From: Adineta ricciae
Taxonomy: Eukaryota > Rotifera > Eurotatoria > Adinetida > Adinetidae
Direction: 5' to 3'
Assembly (NCBI GenBank): GCA_905250025.1
Contig: CAJNOJ010000035.1
Span: forward strand, 186,001 to 250,000
DNA: 64,000 nt
In this document: piece by piece, positions 23,118-35,140 of the stretch
How the letters are laid out: each line of letters begins with the position of its first letter
How positions within the stretch are numbered: position 1 is the stretch's first letter
Made by a program: the position numbers and the translations under genes
The notes under the pieces: generated by a model
Told to the model about the DNA's origin: nothing
The model's input: only the letters and a program-made list of their open reading frames with translations
The model's database searches: none

Positions 23118-24099
23118 AAGATCTCTTTCCTTTCTCTTCCGAAGTAAACATTTCTATTTGTGTGTTGCTTGATTTTTTCATCAACTCAGTTAAAATAAAA
23201 TCAATATTTTCTATACATTATAATCGATCGATGCATTCATCCGATCGTCGATTTCAATACAACACTCGAAGTCAGCGATATTAAGTTTCGTCACCCTTTG
23301 TTCGTAGGATATCCCTCCTACGACCTTCAATCGAATCTCTGGATATCAAAATACAGCAAAACACTCACTTAGGCGAAACTCGTTATGTAATTAACGCCAA
23401 CTCATGCTTCCATCTGATGTCTCTCTCAGAGATTATTGCAAAAAATGTCATCAAATATATTTGATAAGCTTTGATAGTGTAAGGTTTCTTCCTTTCACCG
23501 TCATCATAATAGAAAGTTGTTTTTCGTTCGTAACTACGTTCGTCAACGATTTCACTAAGCTACTGACAATTACTCACATAATAATTGCGTGTTTTTCTAT
23601 TTGTAAAAGTAAATCTTCCTAATCTAAATTGGTCTTGTTTGCCTGATGAAGATAAAACAAAATATAAAGCGATTGAGTCCACTGATATTCGTCTTTGATT
23701 TGTATGATATAGAAGATCGATTTACAGAGAAATAGAAGGCAAATATTGATTCACTGTTGATATACGATCAATCAACGAATTCAACTCACTTTTGTCAAGA
23801 GTTAAAGAGGTTTGTAACGTTCAAATTCTTTTATGAAATCGATCAAGAATTTGTATCGCAGAGAATGTATGTTTGTTTAGTCATAATCTTGTTATATTCA
23901 ACACGCACATTTGACGAAAAGAAAAAAAAAAGATTTCACTGAACGATCGGAATTTAGCTTTTTATTCTTATTCGACAGAAGACGATAAGATGTCGAGGCA
24001 CCGATAAAATTTTAATTATTAAGCTCCACAAGAAAAAAGTACTTTCATTAGTATATTTGTTCATTTTCATGTGAAAGTAGTCTGTTGACAGAAACAAAC
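23118..24099. other. intergenic
   Basis: AT-rich, containing the 3' UTR of the upstream gene and the 5' region of the next. Short frames at 23404-23622 and 23757-23942 are unsupported. Confidence 0.45.
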
Positions 24100-26332
24100 A
24101 TGATGGATGAAGAGCCAAGTAAGTTGTGTGGAAATCAAATATGAATTATTCAGCTAAATTGATAGAAAACAGACCGACAGAGTTTATTTGTTTATAAGGT
24201 GACAATCAAAGAAGAACGTATACTAGTTTTGCGAACAATCTTCATTCTTCTGATTTCTCGTAAGCTTTATCATTCACTTTTAGCAAACGAAACGATGGAA
24301 ACCTATCCAACACGAGTCTACAGCAGGTCAGATGGCGATGGACCTGATAACAAAGGTATGCTTGTAGAAAGCACTCGTTTGGTCATTTTCGTGAATATGT
24401 TCTCGCTTCGTAGAAAATGTGGTACTTCGATCGATCGTCGGCACTTCCGATCGACATGTTCCACTGGTTGAGCATCGGTCACCGTCATCAGTTTCAGTGC
24501 TAGATGCACCGTCAGCATCAATGTATACACTTGGAACACGTTATCAACCGATTCCACAACAGTATCTACCGAAAAAGTCGGATCCGAAAGTCTATTACAT
24601 CAATTCGGAGTCAACCGATGAATTGCCACGTATTAATCAAAGTATAGTATGATGATTTTGATGGTGAAAAGAAAATATTCGCATTTTTCAGAACGAGACG
24701 TTTCACCTAAGTACCAAGCAGAAAAACCCTACGAAGAACAAATTGTTTTCCTCGAACCGCAAGTGATATCGCAACCCGTCCTTTACAGCGTTGCTGGTGA
24801 AAAATATACACCGAGATCTAGCCAACCGGTGACGATTACTGAACAACCACCGTCACCCGTACTTTATTCTCTCAATAATCGACCTCGTACCGTCGACATG
24901 GTCAGTAATACACTGGAAAGTTCGACACCAGTAATCGACAAAACTCCTATTGTTTATTCATGGGCTGGAAATTCACGTTTACAGAATGAAATGTCTGAAC
25001 CATCTAAAAAACACTTACAAGCGACACCCAATGTTTATTCAGTTACAGGTAGTCCGGCACGCACATCTCGTGGCGTTCAAGTAAGCACACCCACTCCGAC
25101 ACAGCCAGCACCGATCCTATATACTATCGTGGATGATGCACCTATTACAGTTGAAAAGCCAAAACAAACTCGACCATTGTCACCACCAGTACGGTCAAAA
25201 GAGCCAGTAATATTTAAATTGGATAACGAACCCAATGTTCGCGAACAGCAACCACAACCGACGCCTGGACCTCCAAAGGGCGCGATGATGTATACATTAG
25301 CTAACGAGCCAAACGCTCGAAAACAACAACAGCAAATAATACCAGCACCTCCGAAGGATACGGCTATCTATACATTAGACAATGGATCTAGTACTCGAAG
25401 ACAAAACCAACAACAACAACAACAGGAGGCAATGGCAACACCGACACTCTATGCATTAGTTGGTAAACCGCTTTCGCCACTGCCACAAGAGATTCGATCG
25501 AAGTAATTAAAATCCTATTAATACTTTTAATAGTTGTGCGTTTCTGGAATTCATTTAGACCACCTGTTCGTAAAAAGACGCCGCCGCCAGCACCCGTCAC
25601 CGTAACCACTCATCGATTGAGTCGTAGTCTCGAACGAAAGCCAGATGTTATCACCGAAGACGTTGTCACTTATCCAGTAACAAAAACATCACGGCAAACG
25701 CAACCAAAAGGTGAGTAACTTATTTCATTAGTTCCGTAATTAACGCATGCGTGTTTCTAGACACATCCGTGCCCAAACCGGAACTGATCATCATTCCAGC
25801 GAGTGAAGAACGTCGACTACGTCCTCACGTATCGCTTCAACCACCACCTCCATCTCATACAAACAACGAAACGTCACCTCGCAAAACTAATATGATAGCA
25901 CAACATTCTACAAATAACACTTTCGACTATCAATCACCATATACAGCACGAACATACAAACCGTACCGTGAAGTTAAATACAACACCAACAATAGAACCC
26001 TGCCTCCTATTACCACTACTCATTCAGAAAAGAAAGAGCGACCGCCACTCTATGAACCACGTTACCGCGTTGAACGACATCATCCATACGTTCCACTGAA
26101 ACCAACTACTCTCGTAAAATATTTCATCCGTACTGTTCACAGTTAAAGATTTTGTTCTTCTTTTGCCTTCTAGGAGCGATATCCTGTGAATACAAAACCA
26201 CGTTCTAGTTTATGGGACACTGGTTATCAAACCCAAACGGATGATGATGAAGATTATGAGCACAGATTGAACAAGAAAAGTCGAACATACAAAACCTTCC
26301 GAGCACGCGCACCATGGATACCAGTTTGGTGA
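24100..26332 (+). CDS. unknown proline-rich protein with repeated tyrosine motif
   Basis: Seven exons (24100-24118, 24284-24355, 24414-24641, 24692-25502, 25559-25710, 25761-26113, 26174-26332) encode about 597 residues. A short motif of the form P-x-[VIL]-[YF]-[STK]-[VLIW] recurs about every 30 residues: SMYTLGT, KVYYINS, PVLYSVAG, PVLYSLNN, PIVYSWAG, PNVYSVTG, PILYTIVD, PVIFKLDN, MMYTLAN, AIYTLDN and PTLYALVG. Linkers are Pro/Gln-rich. The C-terminus is basic and aromatic, ending PWIPVW. There is no signal peptide, membrane segment or known domain. The repeats look like short binding peptides or beta strands in a disordered scaffold; the partner is unknown. Exon 1 is only 19 nt, with a strong donor (GTAAGT). 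The 3' end meets the EF-hand gene tail to tail. Confidence 0.7.
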
Positions 26333-26440
26333 TCATTCCGAAACATTCAAATTTCACTCTGCTTTAGTTTTTATTATATATAAACCGAAAGAAAACAATT
26401 CAAATAAAAGTCTATGTATTCATCAATGAATTGTGTTGAA

Positions 26441-26733
26441 TTATGATCCAGAGCAGAATGATTTGAACTCTAAAAGGAAACAAGATTTAGGATAGACTTC
26501 ATGAATCTTTGCACGATGATTTTACCTTCAAAACTGATTGTTCCATTATTGTCACTATCAAGTCGTTTGATTAAACCTTGAATTTCTTGTTCAGCAACTT
26601 CAGGTCTAACACCAAGCATCTCTTGCATTGGAAGATAATATTTTCTTAATTCTTCGATGGTGATTGAACCGTCATCGTCCTTATCAACACGACGAAATTC
26701 TTTACGTAGTTGTTCTTCCGAGAGTGCCGCCAT
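26441..26733 (-). CDS. small two-EF-hand calcium-binding protein
   Basis: Two exons in transcription order, 26526-26733 and 26441-26469, encode about 78 residues. Two canonical EF-hand loops are visible, DKDDDGSITIEEL and DSDNNGTISFEEF. Both have Asp at loop position 1 and Glu at position 12, so both should bind calcium. The protein is half the length of calmodulin and resembles one calmodulin lobe or polcalcin-like proteins. The second loop is completed across the splice junction. Its stop lies about 110 bp from the stop of the convergent upstream gene, so the two 3' UTRs nearly overlap. Confidence 0.9.
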
Positions 26734-27188
26734 GACGAATGTAAATACTTATCGATTTGAATAATAGGATAAAATGAATGTACAAGGCTCGATTGATGTG
26801 CATATATATATATATATTTATAAATCTAATCGTATTTTTTCATACTTGAGTGATTTTCATCATTAAAGATTAAAGAGGAAAAGAGCTGAGATAAACATGA
26901 ATAAGAACACAGAAAAATACCCACGCTAAGGTGAATATTAGGATTGATCAAATTCGAGAATAATCAAAATAAAGCTTGAATTATTACGTAGGTAAACGAA
27001 GGCAATGAGTCCAAAACAAAACGTCAACAAACAAGGTGAATATCGTCATAGAAAATAACGCTTGTTATTATTCATATCTGATATCGATTTTGATTCGTAC
27101 GCAGCGTGTTGTCATTCGAATCGTGCTCGTTTATATTATTCATTGAGAAAATTACAACAAGAATACATTAGAATTCCAAATTCAATGT
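26734..27188. other. intergenic
   Basis: 5' region of the EF-hand gene and 3' end of the F-box gene. A TA repeat lies at about 26801-26817. No gene recognised. Confidence 0.5.
26801..26817. repeat. (TA)n microsatellite
   Basis: Alternating T and A about 70-85 bp upstream of the EF-hand gene start, where a TATA element could lie on the minus strand. Confidence 0.65.
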
Positions 27189-28990
27189 TTATTTCCAAAT
27201 TTGAATATGTCGTTTAGCTATTTCATAGCTAATGTTGTTGATCACACCTTGCCATTGAAGTGAATCAATTGATGCATCCGTACCGATGAGCCGTACATGT
27301 AATGTCTGAAGCTGAAACATGATCTTCATGAATGTCCATAGGAGTAGTCGTAACTCGTAAACTGTATATAAATGAATTTGTAAATATTTTAAATTGGAAA
27401 ATATTTGAGCGAAACGATCTTTATCAGCGAGTGGTAAGACACCTTGACGAATCACTAATTTATTGAGTTTATTATGTAATTCCGAACAAATATCATCATT
27501 TTGAAGATTATCCGTCAAAATCTAGAACGATAGAAGTGATTCGATTGAATGGCAAAGAATATCGAACTTACCATGAGAATTTCATAGTCTGTTTTGAAAT
27601 ATCGTAAACATGGTGTTGATTTAAGTAAAGCAAGGAAAATCGATGGAGGCAATGAAACAAAGAGTTCTAAATGAACTAGTTTATTCGTATCAATCATTGT
27701 ACAAAGTCGGCTAAATAAATTCGTATAATCCACCGTGATGATCGTATTTTGATAGATCTGTAAGGCATAAACATTTGGATACTTTCGATTGGAACACATC
27801 TACAAAATGATACTGTTTTCAACTTTCTATATTGCCATGTTTTACCTGCACGGGAGTATTCATCTTTAGATACAAATGTGTCACTGAATCAAACGTATGA
27901 GGTGGTGCTTCTATAGTAGATACGGAGTAGATTGTGCTTATAAATGATATGCGATGATACGGGATTGTGAATAGATGGTATTTCCTATTGTCTTCAGAAT
28001 AATCCACAGCTATACGCCATCGATGCCAGTATGGGGTGAGAAACGAAGATGCTAGTTTATTGTCAAACATTTCCGGTACGGCTTTGAGATCAAAGACAAG
28101 ACTTCGAAGTTGTTCCAAGGATGACAAGATTTGTATCCATTGTTCTGCGTTGAAGAAGTCCATGCCAATAGCAATGAGTGTGAAACGAACGAGATTCGGT
28201 AGAAATGAAAGAAGATACATAATATAATCAAACTGAACTGTGTATGCACAATTGAGTTTGAGTGTATGAAGTGTACGCACCGGTCCGTTGAACGGTGGTA
28301 GGTAACCGTGAAAGTTAACGAGCAGTCGATTGATAGCCAGGTGTTCGAGTGATGGATACAAGTAGAAGAGTAAATGAAAATCATTGATGTAAAAATTATC
28401 AAGGACAAGTCGTTTAAGAGATGAGTTCGAACGGAATTTTTGTATTGGTAAGAGATCATCATAAGAAAGAATACATCTGAATGTAGATAAAAACGCGTCA
28501 GATTCGAGTGGAAAGATTACTCTTACGTTTGTAAATTTGGATTGTCGAAGAGTGCTGCCAGATGAATCTTTTGCTCATAGACTTGACTAAATTTAAGATG
28601 AACCGTTGTTAATTGTTTAATTTTAATGATTTGACTATAATCATTGTCATTCGGATCAATGAATATCATCGTTCTCAGATTGGGAAATATTGCTTCCACG
28701 TGAGGAAATCTTTGAAAAAATAAACTCATACATCCGCATGTTTCTGAGTTCGAAAGGTAAATTGAATGAATCGATGAGCAATAGTTCGGAAGAATTATTG
28801 AGCAGTATTCATTGAAATCATTGAGCGAAAGATTCATTGATAGATTGACATGATATGAACGTTGAATAATAAGAATTTGGAAACGTTCGTTGAGCAATTC
28901 AAATGCTCGAATGATATCTATTGGACGAAGATAATCGAAGATTTCCAGAATAGTTTCATTGGCAAGACTTTCAAGTTTTGATAATGACAT
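27189..28990 (-). CDS. F-box domain protein
   Basis: Four exons in transcription order (28527-28990, 27846-28476, 27572-27799, 27189-27521) encode about 551 residues. The first 40 residues form an F-box (LESLANETILEIFDYLRPID), expected to bind Skp1 in an SCF ubiquitin ligase. The rest is rich in Leu, Ile and Phe, with irregular leucine-rich-repeat-like segments (LPNLVRFTLIAIG, LEQLRSLVFDLKAVPEMF) that would bind a substrate. Large families of such proteins with very similar F-boxes occur in rotifer genomes; I state that from general knowledge. The substrate is unknown. Confidence 0.83.
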
Positions 28991-29075
28991 TATCTACGAG
29001 ATCTGAAGAGCAAAAGTGAACAATCTGGTATTTCGTAGGTTTAGAGGAAAACGAAAAAACTTTGTTTGAATTCGT

Positions 29076-29792
29076 TTATTTTTCTTTCAATTGACACTGT
29101 TCCTTTAGATATCGTACAATTCTTTCGCAATTAATTCCTTGACGTTGAATATGAAAATATCCTTTTTCACAGAGATCAACAATAGTTGATCCACGTCGAT
29201 CATTTGATGCTAGTACACCTCCATCAATAACTAAATCTACTTGTGACCATAATGATTGAAATTCATCAATTGAGACTGAACTTGGACCGTTGGATATATT
29301 TGCACTTGTCAATGCAATCGGTTCATCTAAACGTCGCGCTAATTCAATCATCATCTGATGATTTGGAATACGAATGGCGACGTTATTTACATTGGGATTG
29401 AAATACGATGGTAATGCAAGTTGACGTTCGAACATCAATGTCACCGGACCAGGAAGAAGATTACCATCTGATAATTGTTTGCTCGACAACGTTGGCTTTG
29501 ACCATGTAAATAGATCTTCGACATTACCAACTGAGATAGCCAATGGTTTTGTAAATAATCGGCCTTTGATTTCGTAAATGCGGCGTACAGCTTTTTCACT
29601 GCTGACTAATGCAGCTAAACCGTAGATCGTATCAGTTGGTACCGCTAAGACACCATCGTGCTTTAAAATTGTCATACATCGATCGATTAAATCGCTTTCA
29701 TTGACCGAAGTAACATTGCTTGACATGCTTTGCCTATTCGAGATATGCCGAAAGAATGACATCGAAGAAATTTTTTGAGTTATTATTCTCAT
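29076..29792 (-). CDS. YRDC: YrdC-domain threonylcarbamoyl-AMP synthase
   Basis: A single exon encodes 238 residues from the ATG at 29790-29792. The enzyme makes threonylcarbamoyl-AMP from threonine, bicarbonate and ATP for the t6A37 modification of ANN-decoding tRNAs. Family landmarks are the VPTDTIYGLAA motif, KGRLFTKPLAISV, LLPGPVTLMFER, the VAIRIPNH strand, IALTSANISNGPSS, and the end of the domain DRRGSTIVDLCEKG. The first 25 residues are basic and Ser-rich, possibly a mitochondrial targeting peptide as in animal YRDC. It is intronless, unusual in this window apart from GPKOW. Confidence 0.95.
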   Translation of the reverse strand: MRIITQKISSMSFFRHISNRQSMSSNVTSVNESDLIDRCMTILKHDGVLAVPTDTIYGLAALVSSEKAVRRIYEIKGRLFTKPLAISVGNVEDLFTWSKPTLSSKQLSDGNLLPGPVTLMFERQLALPSYFNPNVNNVAIRIPNHQMMIELARRLDEPIALTSANISNGPSSVSIDEFQSLWSQVDLVIDGGVLASNDRRGSTIVDLCEKGYFHIQRQGINCERIVRYLKEQCQLKEK

Positions 29793-30009
29793 CACATTCT
29801 ACGATGAAAGATTGGAATGCCATTTGATAAGAAAAATCGCTTTTTATATCTCTACCGTCAAATTAAGCGTTTTATCTCTTAAAAAAAAACACAACACCGT
29901 AATCAAAATTTTCTTCGATGTTTATTTGATATACTTTTCGACCTGTCCAATACTTATTGTATACGGTTATGCTCAAGATAGGGGTCGCGCTGTACAACGA
30001 TGCTCGACA

Positions 30010-31254
30010 TCAATCTTTTCTTTTCATTAAAATTGGTCTTCCTTCTTTGAGATTTTCTTTAAACATTTTTACAATCAAATGCCAATCGTAGATATAATCA
30101 AATGTTTCATTCAAACGATTGATGACTGCTAGGAATAAATTTCTTAGATATCCATAGTCAGGCCGCTGAGTGTATGACAATGTTCTCGAATATTTATAGA
30201 ATAATTCAAATTCATATGGTAAATCTTCGCATAATTCGTTTGCCGTTAAGCTTTCTTTAATTTCCATCAACTTTTCATTGCGCTTTTTACGATGCGACAT
30301 TTTGATTGACATCCAAGGTAAAAAACCTTTTGCTAAATAAATCATAATATAAGATAAACATTGAATATCGTCACGTCTCGACTGTTCAATTCCATGATGA
30401 GTGTACAGTGAACAGTAACGTGCTGTGCCTGTTAATGTTTTACCAATTCGATAGGAATTATGTTCGTAAGTTAATGGATGACGATAGTTCTTACAAAGAC
30501 CGAAATCAATTAAATGCACAAGGTGAGATTTTGCTCCAAGACCAAATAGAAAATCTACAGAATGTGTATTGATGAATTTCGTTCAATGATTAAACCTACT
30601 ATCCGGTTTCAAATCTCGATGAATTATTGAACGGTTATGCAATGCTTCAATTCCACGTAAAACTTGTTCCATGATCATACAAACCGTTTTCGAAGAAAAC
30701 TTGCGTCCAGTAAAACTTAGCAGATCTTCCACTGACGGTCCTAAGAGATCCATTGCAAGTATCGTGTACTCATTATGAGTACCAAAATAGAACAGTCGTG
30801 GTATGTGGATGCTGTCATGCATAATTTCGAAGACACACTTTTCGATGGGTAGTTGTCGACGCTGAGTATTCGTACGTTCAAATTTAACTGCGACTAATAG
30901 ATCATTTTGCTGTGTATCTTTAGCTAGATAAACCTAAGTTTATGCGGAAAGTTTTCTTCATTGCAATCGATAGTTCGAACGTACTTCGCCGAATCCACCG
31001 TTACCTATGCATTTACTCGTGATAAAACGATTGACAATAATTTGTTCCTTCTCTGACTGGTTATCCTTTTCATTAGGATCCGATTTTTTCAAAGTGGTTT
31101 TTGCCTTGTTCAACGGTAGAAAGGTACTAACGATTGATCGGATTCCTTTCGGTTTCGATTTATGTAGTAGATCATCATCAATTGGTATTTCAAGTTTTAG
31201 CGTATCAGACATAAACGAGAACGGAAAATCTTTCGCGCTCAATCGTTTGTTCAT
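30010..31254 (-). CDS. casein kinase 1-like protein kinase
   Basis: Three exons in transcription order (30985-31254, 30600-30933, 30010-30554) encode about 382 residues. A roughly 75-residue N-terminal extension precedes the kinase domain. The glycine loop is CIGNGGFGEV, the ATP-binding lysine is in VAVKFER, the catalytic loop is HRDLKPDNFLFGLG, the metal-binding motif is LIDFGLCKNY, and GIEQSRRDD is the CK1-specific replacement for APE. All catalytic residues are present, so it should be active on Ser/Thr. The usual CK1 region SINTHLG reads SLYTHHG. It does not match the conserved alpha/delta/epsilon sequence closely and may be a diverged, lineage-expanded CK1. The C-terminal tail is short. 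Confidence 0.9.
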
Positions 31255-31871
31255 ACGAGCTTTAATTCATTTCTTCTTTGAATTTGAAAAAAAAATGACC
31301 TTGTCAAGATTAGATGAATGCGTAGGATGTACAGCGAGTAATCGGACACTGCGAATCGTTTTCTTTATTTAGTTTGAATGATTGTTGAAGATGATCGTAT
31401 GAAATAAGAAGAGATGACCAAGACAAATGATTTGTGCTCTGATCTAGTCGCTGAAGCCATGAAGAAAATGAGATGAGAAAGAGTTCTTGTTTCTATTTTT
31501 ATGACTTCTCTTTCTCTCGTTCTCGCATTGTTTTATAAGCAATAGAATAGAAGTAACAGGCTTCTCTTTCCTAGTAACACTTATCGTGTTGCTCGGTCAC
31601 TTGTTTTAACACTATTGAAACTGGTATTATGAAATTGCAATCTTGAATTTATGAGAACAAAAGTGAATGGTTCAGAGTGAGACATCGTTTCTTTTCTTCT
31701 ATCATATACTGTTCAATATCTGCGAGAGAAAAGAACTTCCGTTGTATATGTGTACAGAGCAGAGTAAATGAACTATTCATTTCTTGTTAGACAATTGATT
31801 TTGTTATTAGTAGTTAATCTGAATATAATGACTCTTAGGTACGAGAGTCATAGGCTTGACTGTTTGCATAA
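31255..31871. other. divergent intergenic region
   Basis: Lies between the start codons of the CK1-like and LDLa genes. AT-rich with CT tracts. An upstream exon of the LDLa gene could lie here but none is clear. Confidence 0.4.
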
Positions 31872-32821
31872 ATGAAAATAGATTTTTGTTGCTCTTCTCT
31901 TCTCTTTCCTCTTTCTTTTAGTAGTATAACGACGAATAGTTTGCCTACGGACATGAATGAATTTTTTATCTGTCGAAATGGCGAACATACATCTTGGACG
32001 TCCGTCTGCAATGGTTCTTCTCAATGTTCCGACGGGTCCGACGAACAGAATTGTCAGTAGATACTTAAAGTCTTCATCTGAATTCATCTGCTTTTTTCTC
32101 GAGGTTATTGTCAAGGTGATATTTATGCGTGTCTGCAAGGAAATAATGTGAGTTGTAAGATTGCTTGTGCAACATATGGTCGAGTGACATGTTTAACATA
32201 TGTGAATTTACGAGCATGTGAGCACTATACTCGAAAATATAGTAAGTGTACAACTCAATCGAGAGACTATTCGATGATCTATTTCAATTCGATTTGCCAG
32301 CGACTACAATGTATACAGCTGAAAGTTCGACAAAAGAAGCGTTTATTTATATCGATGATTTTGATATGTTTCGGTATTCGGTTTACTTGGCCATTGGCAT
32401 TGTGGCTTTAATTTGTATACTTTCAATATTGATCTATTTCGCTCGAAAAAAGCCTTCGCAACTGTTTTCATCCTGTTTGAACAAATCACATTTCAATCGC
32501 AAATCAACTGCTCGACTGTCAGCTGTACTACGAGAACAACAATCATTATCATTGTCATCACCTGCAAATGTAACACGATCACGTTATGCACCGCCGCCCA
32601 ACATTCATGACTACACTCGAGAAAGTTTCACGTCAAGTAACGATCATTACGAACCCCCATTCTACTATGGCTCATGTTTATTGTCTTCGATAAATTATTC
32701 AGATTCTATCTACTATGAAACCATTAAAACACCATCAACATCAAATTCAATGTCAATGTTACAACCATTGCCTTTACCTGAGCCACAAGATAGTCTTTAT
32801 ATGCGAACACATTGTGTATGA
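31872..32821 (+). CDS. single-pass membrane protein with one LDL-receptor class A-like module
   Basis: Three exons (31872-32052, 32104-32241, 32301-32821) encode about 279 residues. The N-terminus is weakly hydrophobic (CCSSLLFPLSFSSI), a poor signal peptide, so an upstream exon may be missing. An LDLa module follows, FFICRNGEHTSWTSVCNGSSQCSDGSDEQNC, written here as its cysteine-rich core CNGSSQCSDGSDEQNC, which holds the calcium-binding acidic residues. A further Cys-rich stretch continues (YCQGDIYACLQGNNVSC). The membrane span VYLAIGIVALICILSILIYF is followed by an RKK stop-transfer. The roughly 130-residue tail is rich in Ser, Pro and Tyr (YAPPPNIHDYT, PPFYYG), suggesting adaptor or kinase binding. 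The module is incomplete at its start compared with classic LDLa repeats. Function unknown. Confidence 0.75.
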
Positions 32822-32982
32822 GTGAAAATAGAGTGAAAAAAAAAGATTAAGTTCTGTCTTTTGTTTATTATTAAACTATATGTGCAAAGGACGAAGTTTC
32901 CTTTAGTGATCGAATCGTGTTCTAATGAAGATAATGATTCGGTAGAAAATCACCATTGCCTAGAATAAAAGATGTATGACAT

Positions 32983-35140
32983 TCATTCAATGAGAAGAAA
33001 ACAAGAGTTCGTGGATGTACCCGTTATTTGTAGATGAGGATGATGTTCAACAGTATTATAACTTGTAAATGATGGATTTGTTAAATTGTGTTGTACTGCA
33101 TGTGAAGCAGCATTCCACACATGTGCAACTGCACTATGTGGGTCTGAAAAGGAGTAAATATGAGTATCTACACGAGAATAATCGAGTTAGAATATTAATA
33201 CTACTAGGAATCTAAGTTATTTTATTTGTTTCAGAACACACACAGATGCATATCTATAAAATTTATTTCGAACAAGTTAGTTAATTGTAGCAATGAACAT
33301 GCAAGCAATAAATAGAATAGAATGTCAACAGCTACGTGCTACATAAGTAACAATATTTCTGCTTGGACAAGTAATACCTGACGCTGAATGAAGTGAATGT
33401 GGATCCACACCAAGTTGATGAAGAATACTATCGACACCAACATGTTCTAAATAAATAAACGAGAGTATCGATGTGAATAAATCTTTAATGGTGATTGTTT
33501 CCTCTTACCAGGCACAGTGAATACAGACGAATGTCCTCCAACCGAGCAGCCAATGGATGGAATACTTGATATACTGCTTCCGTAGGCACCTAATCCAATC
33601 ACTGGATTCGGTGAGTAGACGTGAGATAATGGTAATCCATAGGGCGATGATGACAAAACATTTGAATATGCATCGTTCACAACCGTTACGTTGGAATATG
33701 GATGTCCAATGCCACTGTGACAGGAATCGAATGTTGTATATGGACTATATGATACTAGAGATGAAGGAGCTACCTAAAGATATTCATTAGCAGAATTTTA
33801 TGAGATTTTAGTTCACGAAGAGAGCAACATTCATATTTACAAATGAATGGGGTTGATGATGAGTACCGGCTTGCATCAAGATTTGGTTGAGATCCGTGTG
33901 ATGCGAAGCATGATGATAGACAGGTTGCGGTCCAGGTGCTGCTATGACTTGCCGATGAATACGCACTGGAGGTTGTCCATGTTGAACAACGATTGGTCGT
34001 GGTGGAGGATTCACTCTGGGAGGAGGTAAACGTTCATAGAAAATACGACGTTGTCGTGGTGCAACGGGTAACCACTTTTCTAGAATAACATCTCGAGGTT
34101 TGGGTGGTAGCTGAGGATATTGCTCGATGATTACTTGACGAGGCGGCTTCGGTGGAGGTGGAATAATTTTATTGATAATTGTAGTGCCTTCAGGTGGTGG
34201 AATGGGCGGTGGTCGCTACAAAATATTATTTGAATTGATATAAATGAAAGCATTGAACGGATATCGTAGACTAACTTCACGGATAACAACTGGAGGTGGA
34301 GTTGGGGGAGGTGGTGGAGCGCGTCGAATAACCTATATCAAGGGCAAACATGAAGTCCATTATCATTTTCTGTCATTGAAAAGTCATTTTAATTACGAGA
34401 GGTGGGTCAGGAGGTGGCTGTGGTAATTGTTTTTCACGAACAATAATAGCGCCACCTACTGGTGGTGTAGGCGGTTGTAGATATTTTACAAAAACCTATG
34501 ATAATGAAATGCGTTACGCTGATGGAGGTAAGCGATTACTTACTCGCTGTCGGTAGACCACATCATTTTCTGGTGGACGATGTATAACACGAGTATTGGG
34601 ATCATGTTTCATATGCTATTCATGCGGAGACAAGAGATAAGAATTCAATGATTAAAGTCAGTTATGTGCAAGTATTTTTCTTACTTCAATATCAGCGTCA
34701 GTTTGAAATTGACTCATGTGCGGTGCTTGAAATTGCACTGAAGATGGTATTGAATTGTACTGGGCGTTGTATGATAGGTTATTAATATTTGGAGATGGAC
34801 TCAACGATGTTGATTGGTTGTACGAATGATGATACGGACTAGCACTAGTACAACCACTAGGGATCATAGGTGGTGGTGGAGATAGCGAAGTGTAGTGTCG
34901 AGCATTATCATGATAGTCATAGGATTCTTTATTAAAATTGGCTACTTGACCAAACGTTGTCGAGCGATTTTGTGAAGAGCGATAGAGTTCATCATTATTC
35001 ACAGTATGTGGAAAGCTCGGTAATGATGCTGATGTAGAAATATTCGAATATTGCTGATCTTTAGCTATCAAATGTCCATGGCCAGCTTGTCGCAACCAGT
35101 CGATCATTGACGAATCATTGGAAACGTCTTGTAGTGGCAT
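32983..35140 (-). CDS. unknown proline-rich protein with repeated VI-x-E segments
   Basis: Eight exons in transcription order (34685-35140, 34544-34615, 34397-34495, 34276-34332, 33841-34215, 33509-33773, 33378-33446, 32983-33143) encode about 517 residues. Exon 1 is Ser/Asn/Tyr-rich and disordered. Exons 2-5 are alternating proline stretches and short beta-strand-like pieces: NTRVIHRPPEND, GGAIIVREKQLPQPPPDPP, VIRRAPPPPPTPPPVVIRE, TTIINKIIPPPPKPPRQVII, then PRDVILEKWLPVAPRQRR. Exons 3 and 4 each hold about one repeat and all three introns between exons 2 and 5 fall between codons. The C-terminal third is Ser, His and Tyr-rich. There is no signal peptide or membrane span. The valine/proline pattern recalls cytoskeletal alveolin/articulin-like repeats only loosely. 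Function unknown; exon chain confidence is good because every junction keeps frame. Confidence 0.72.
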
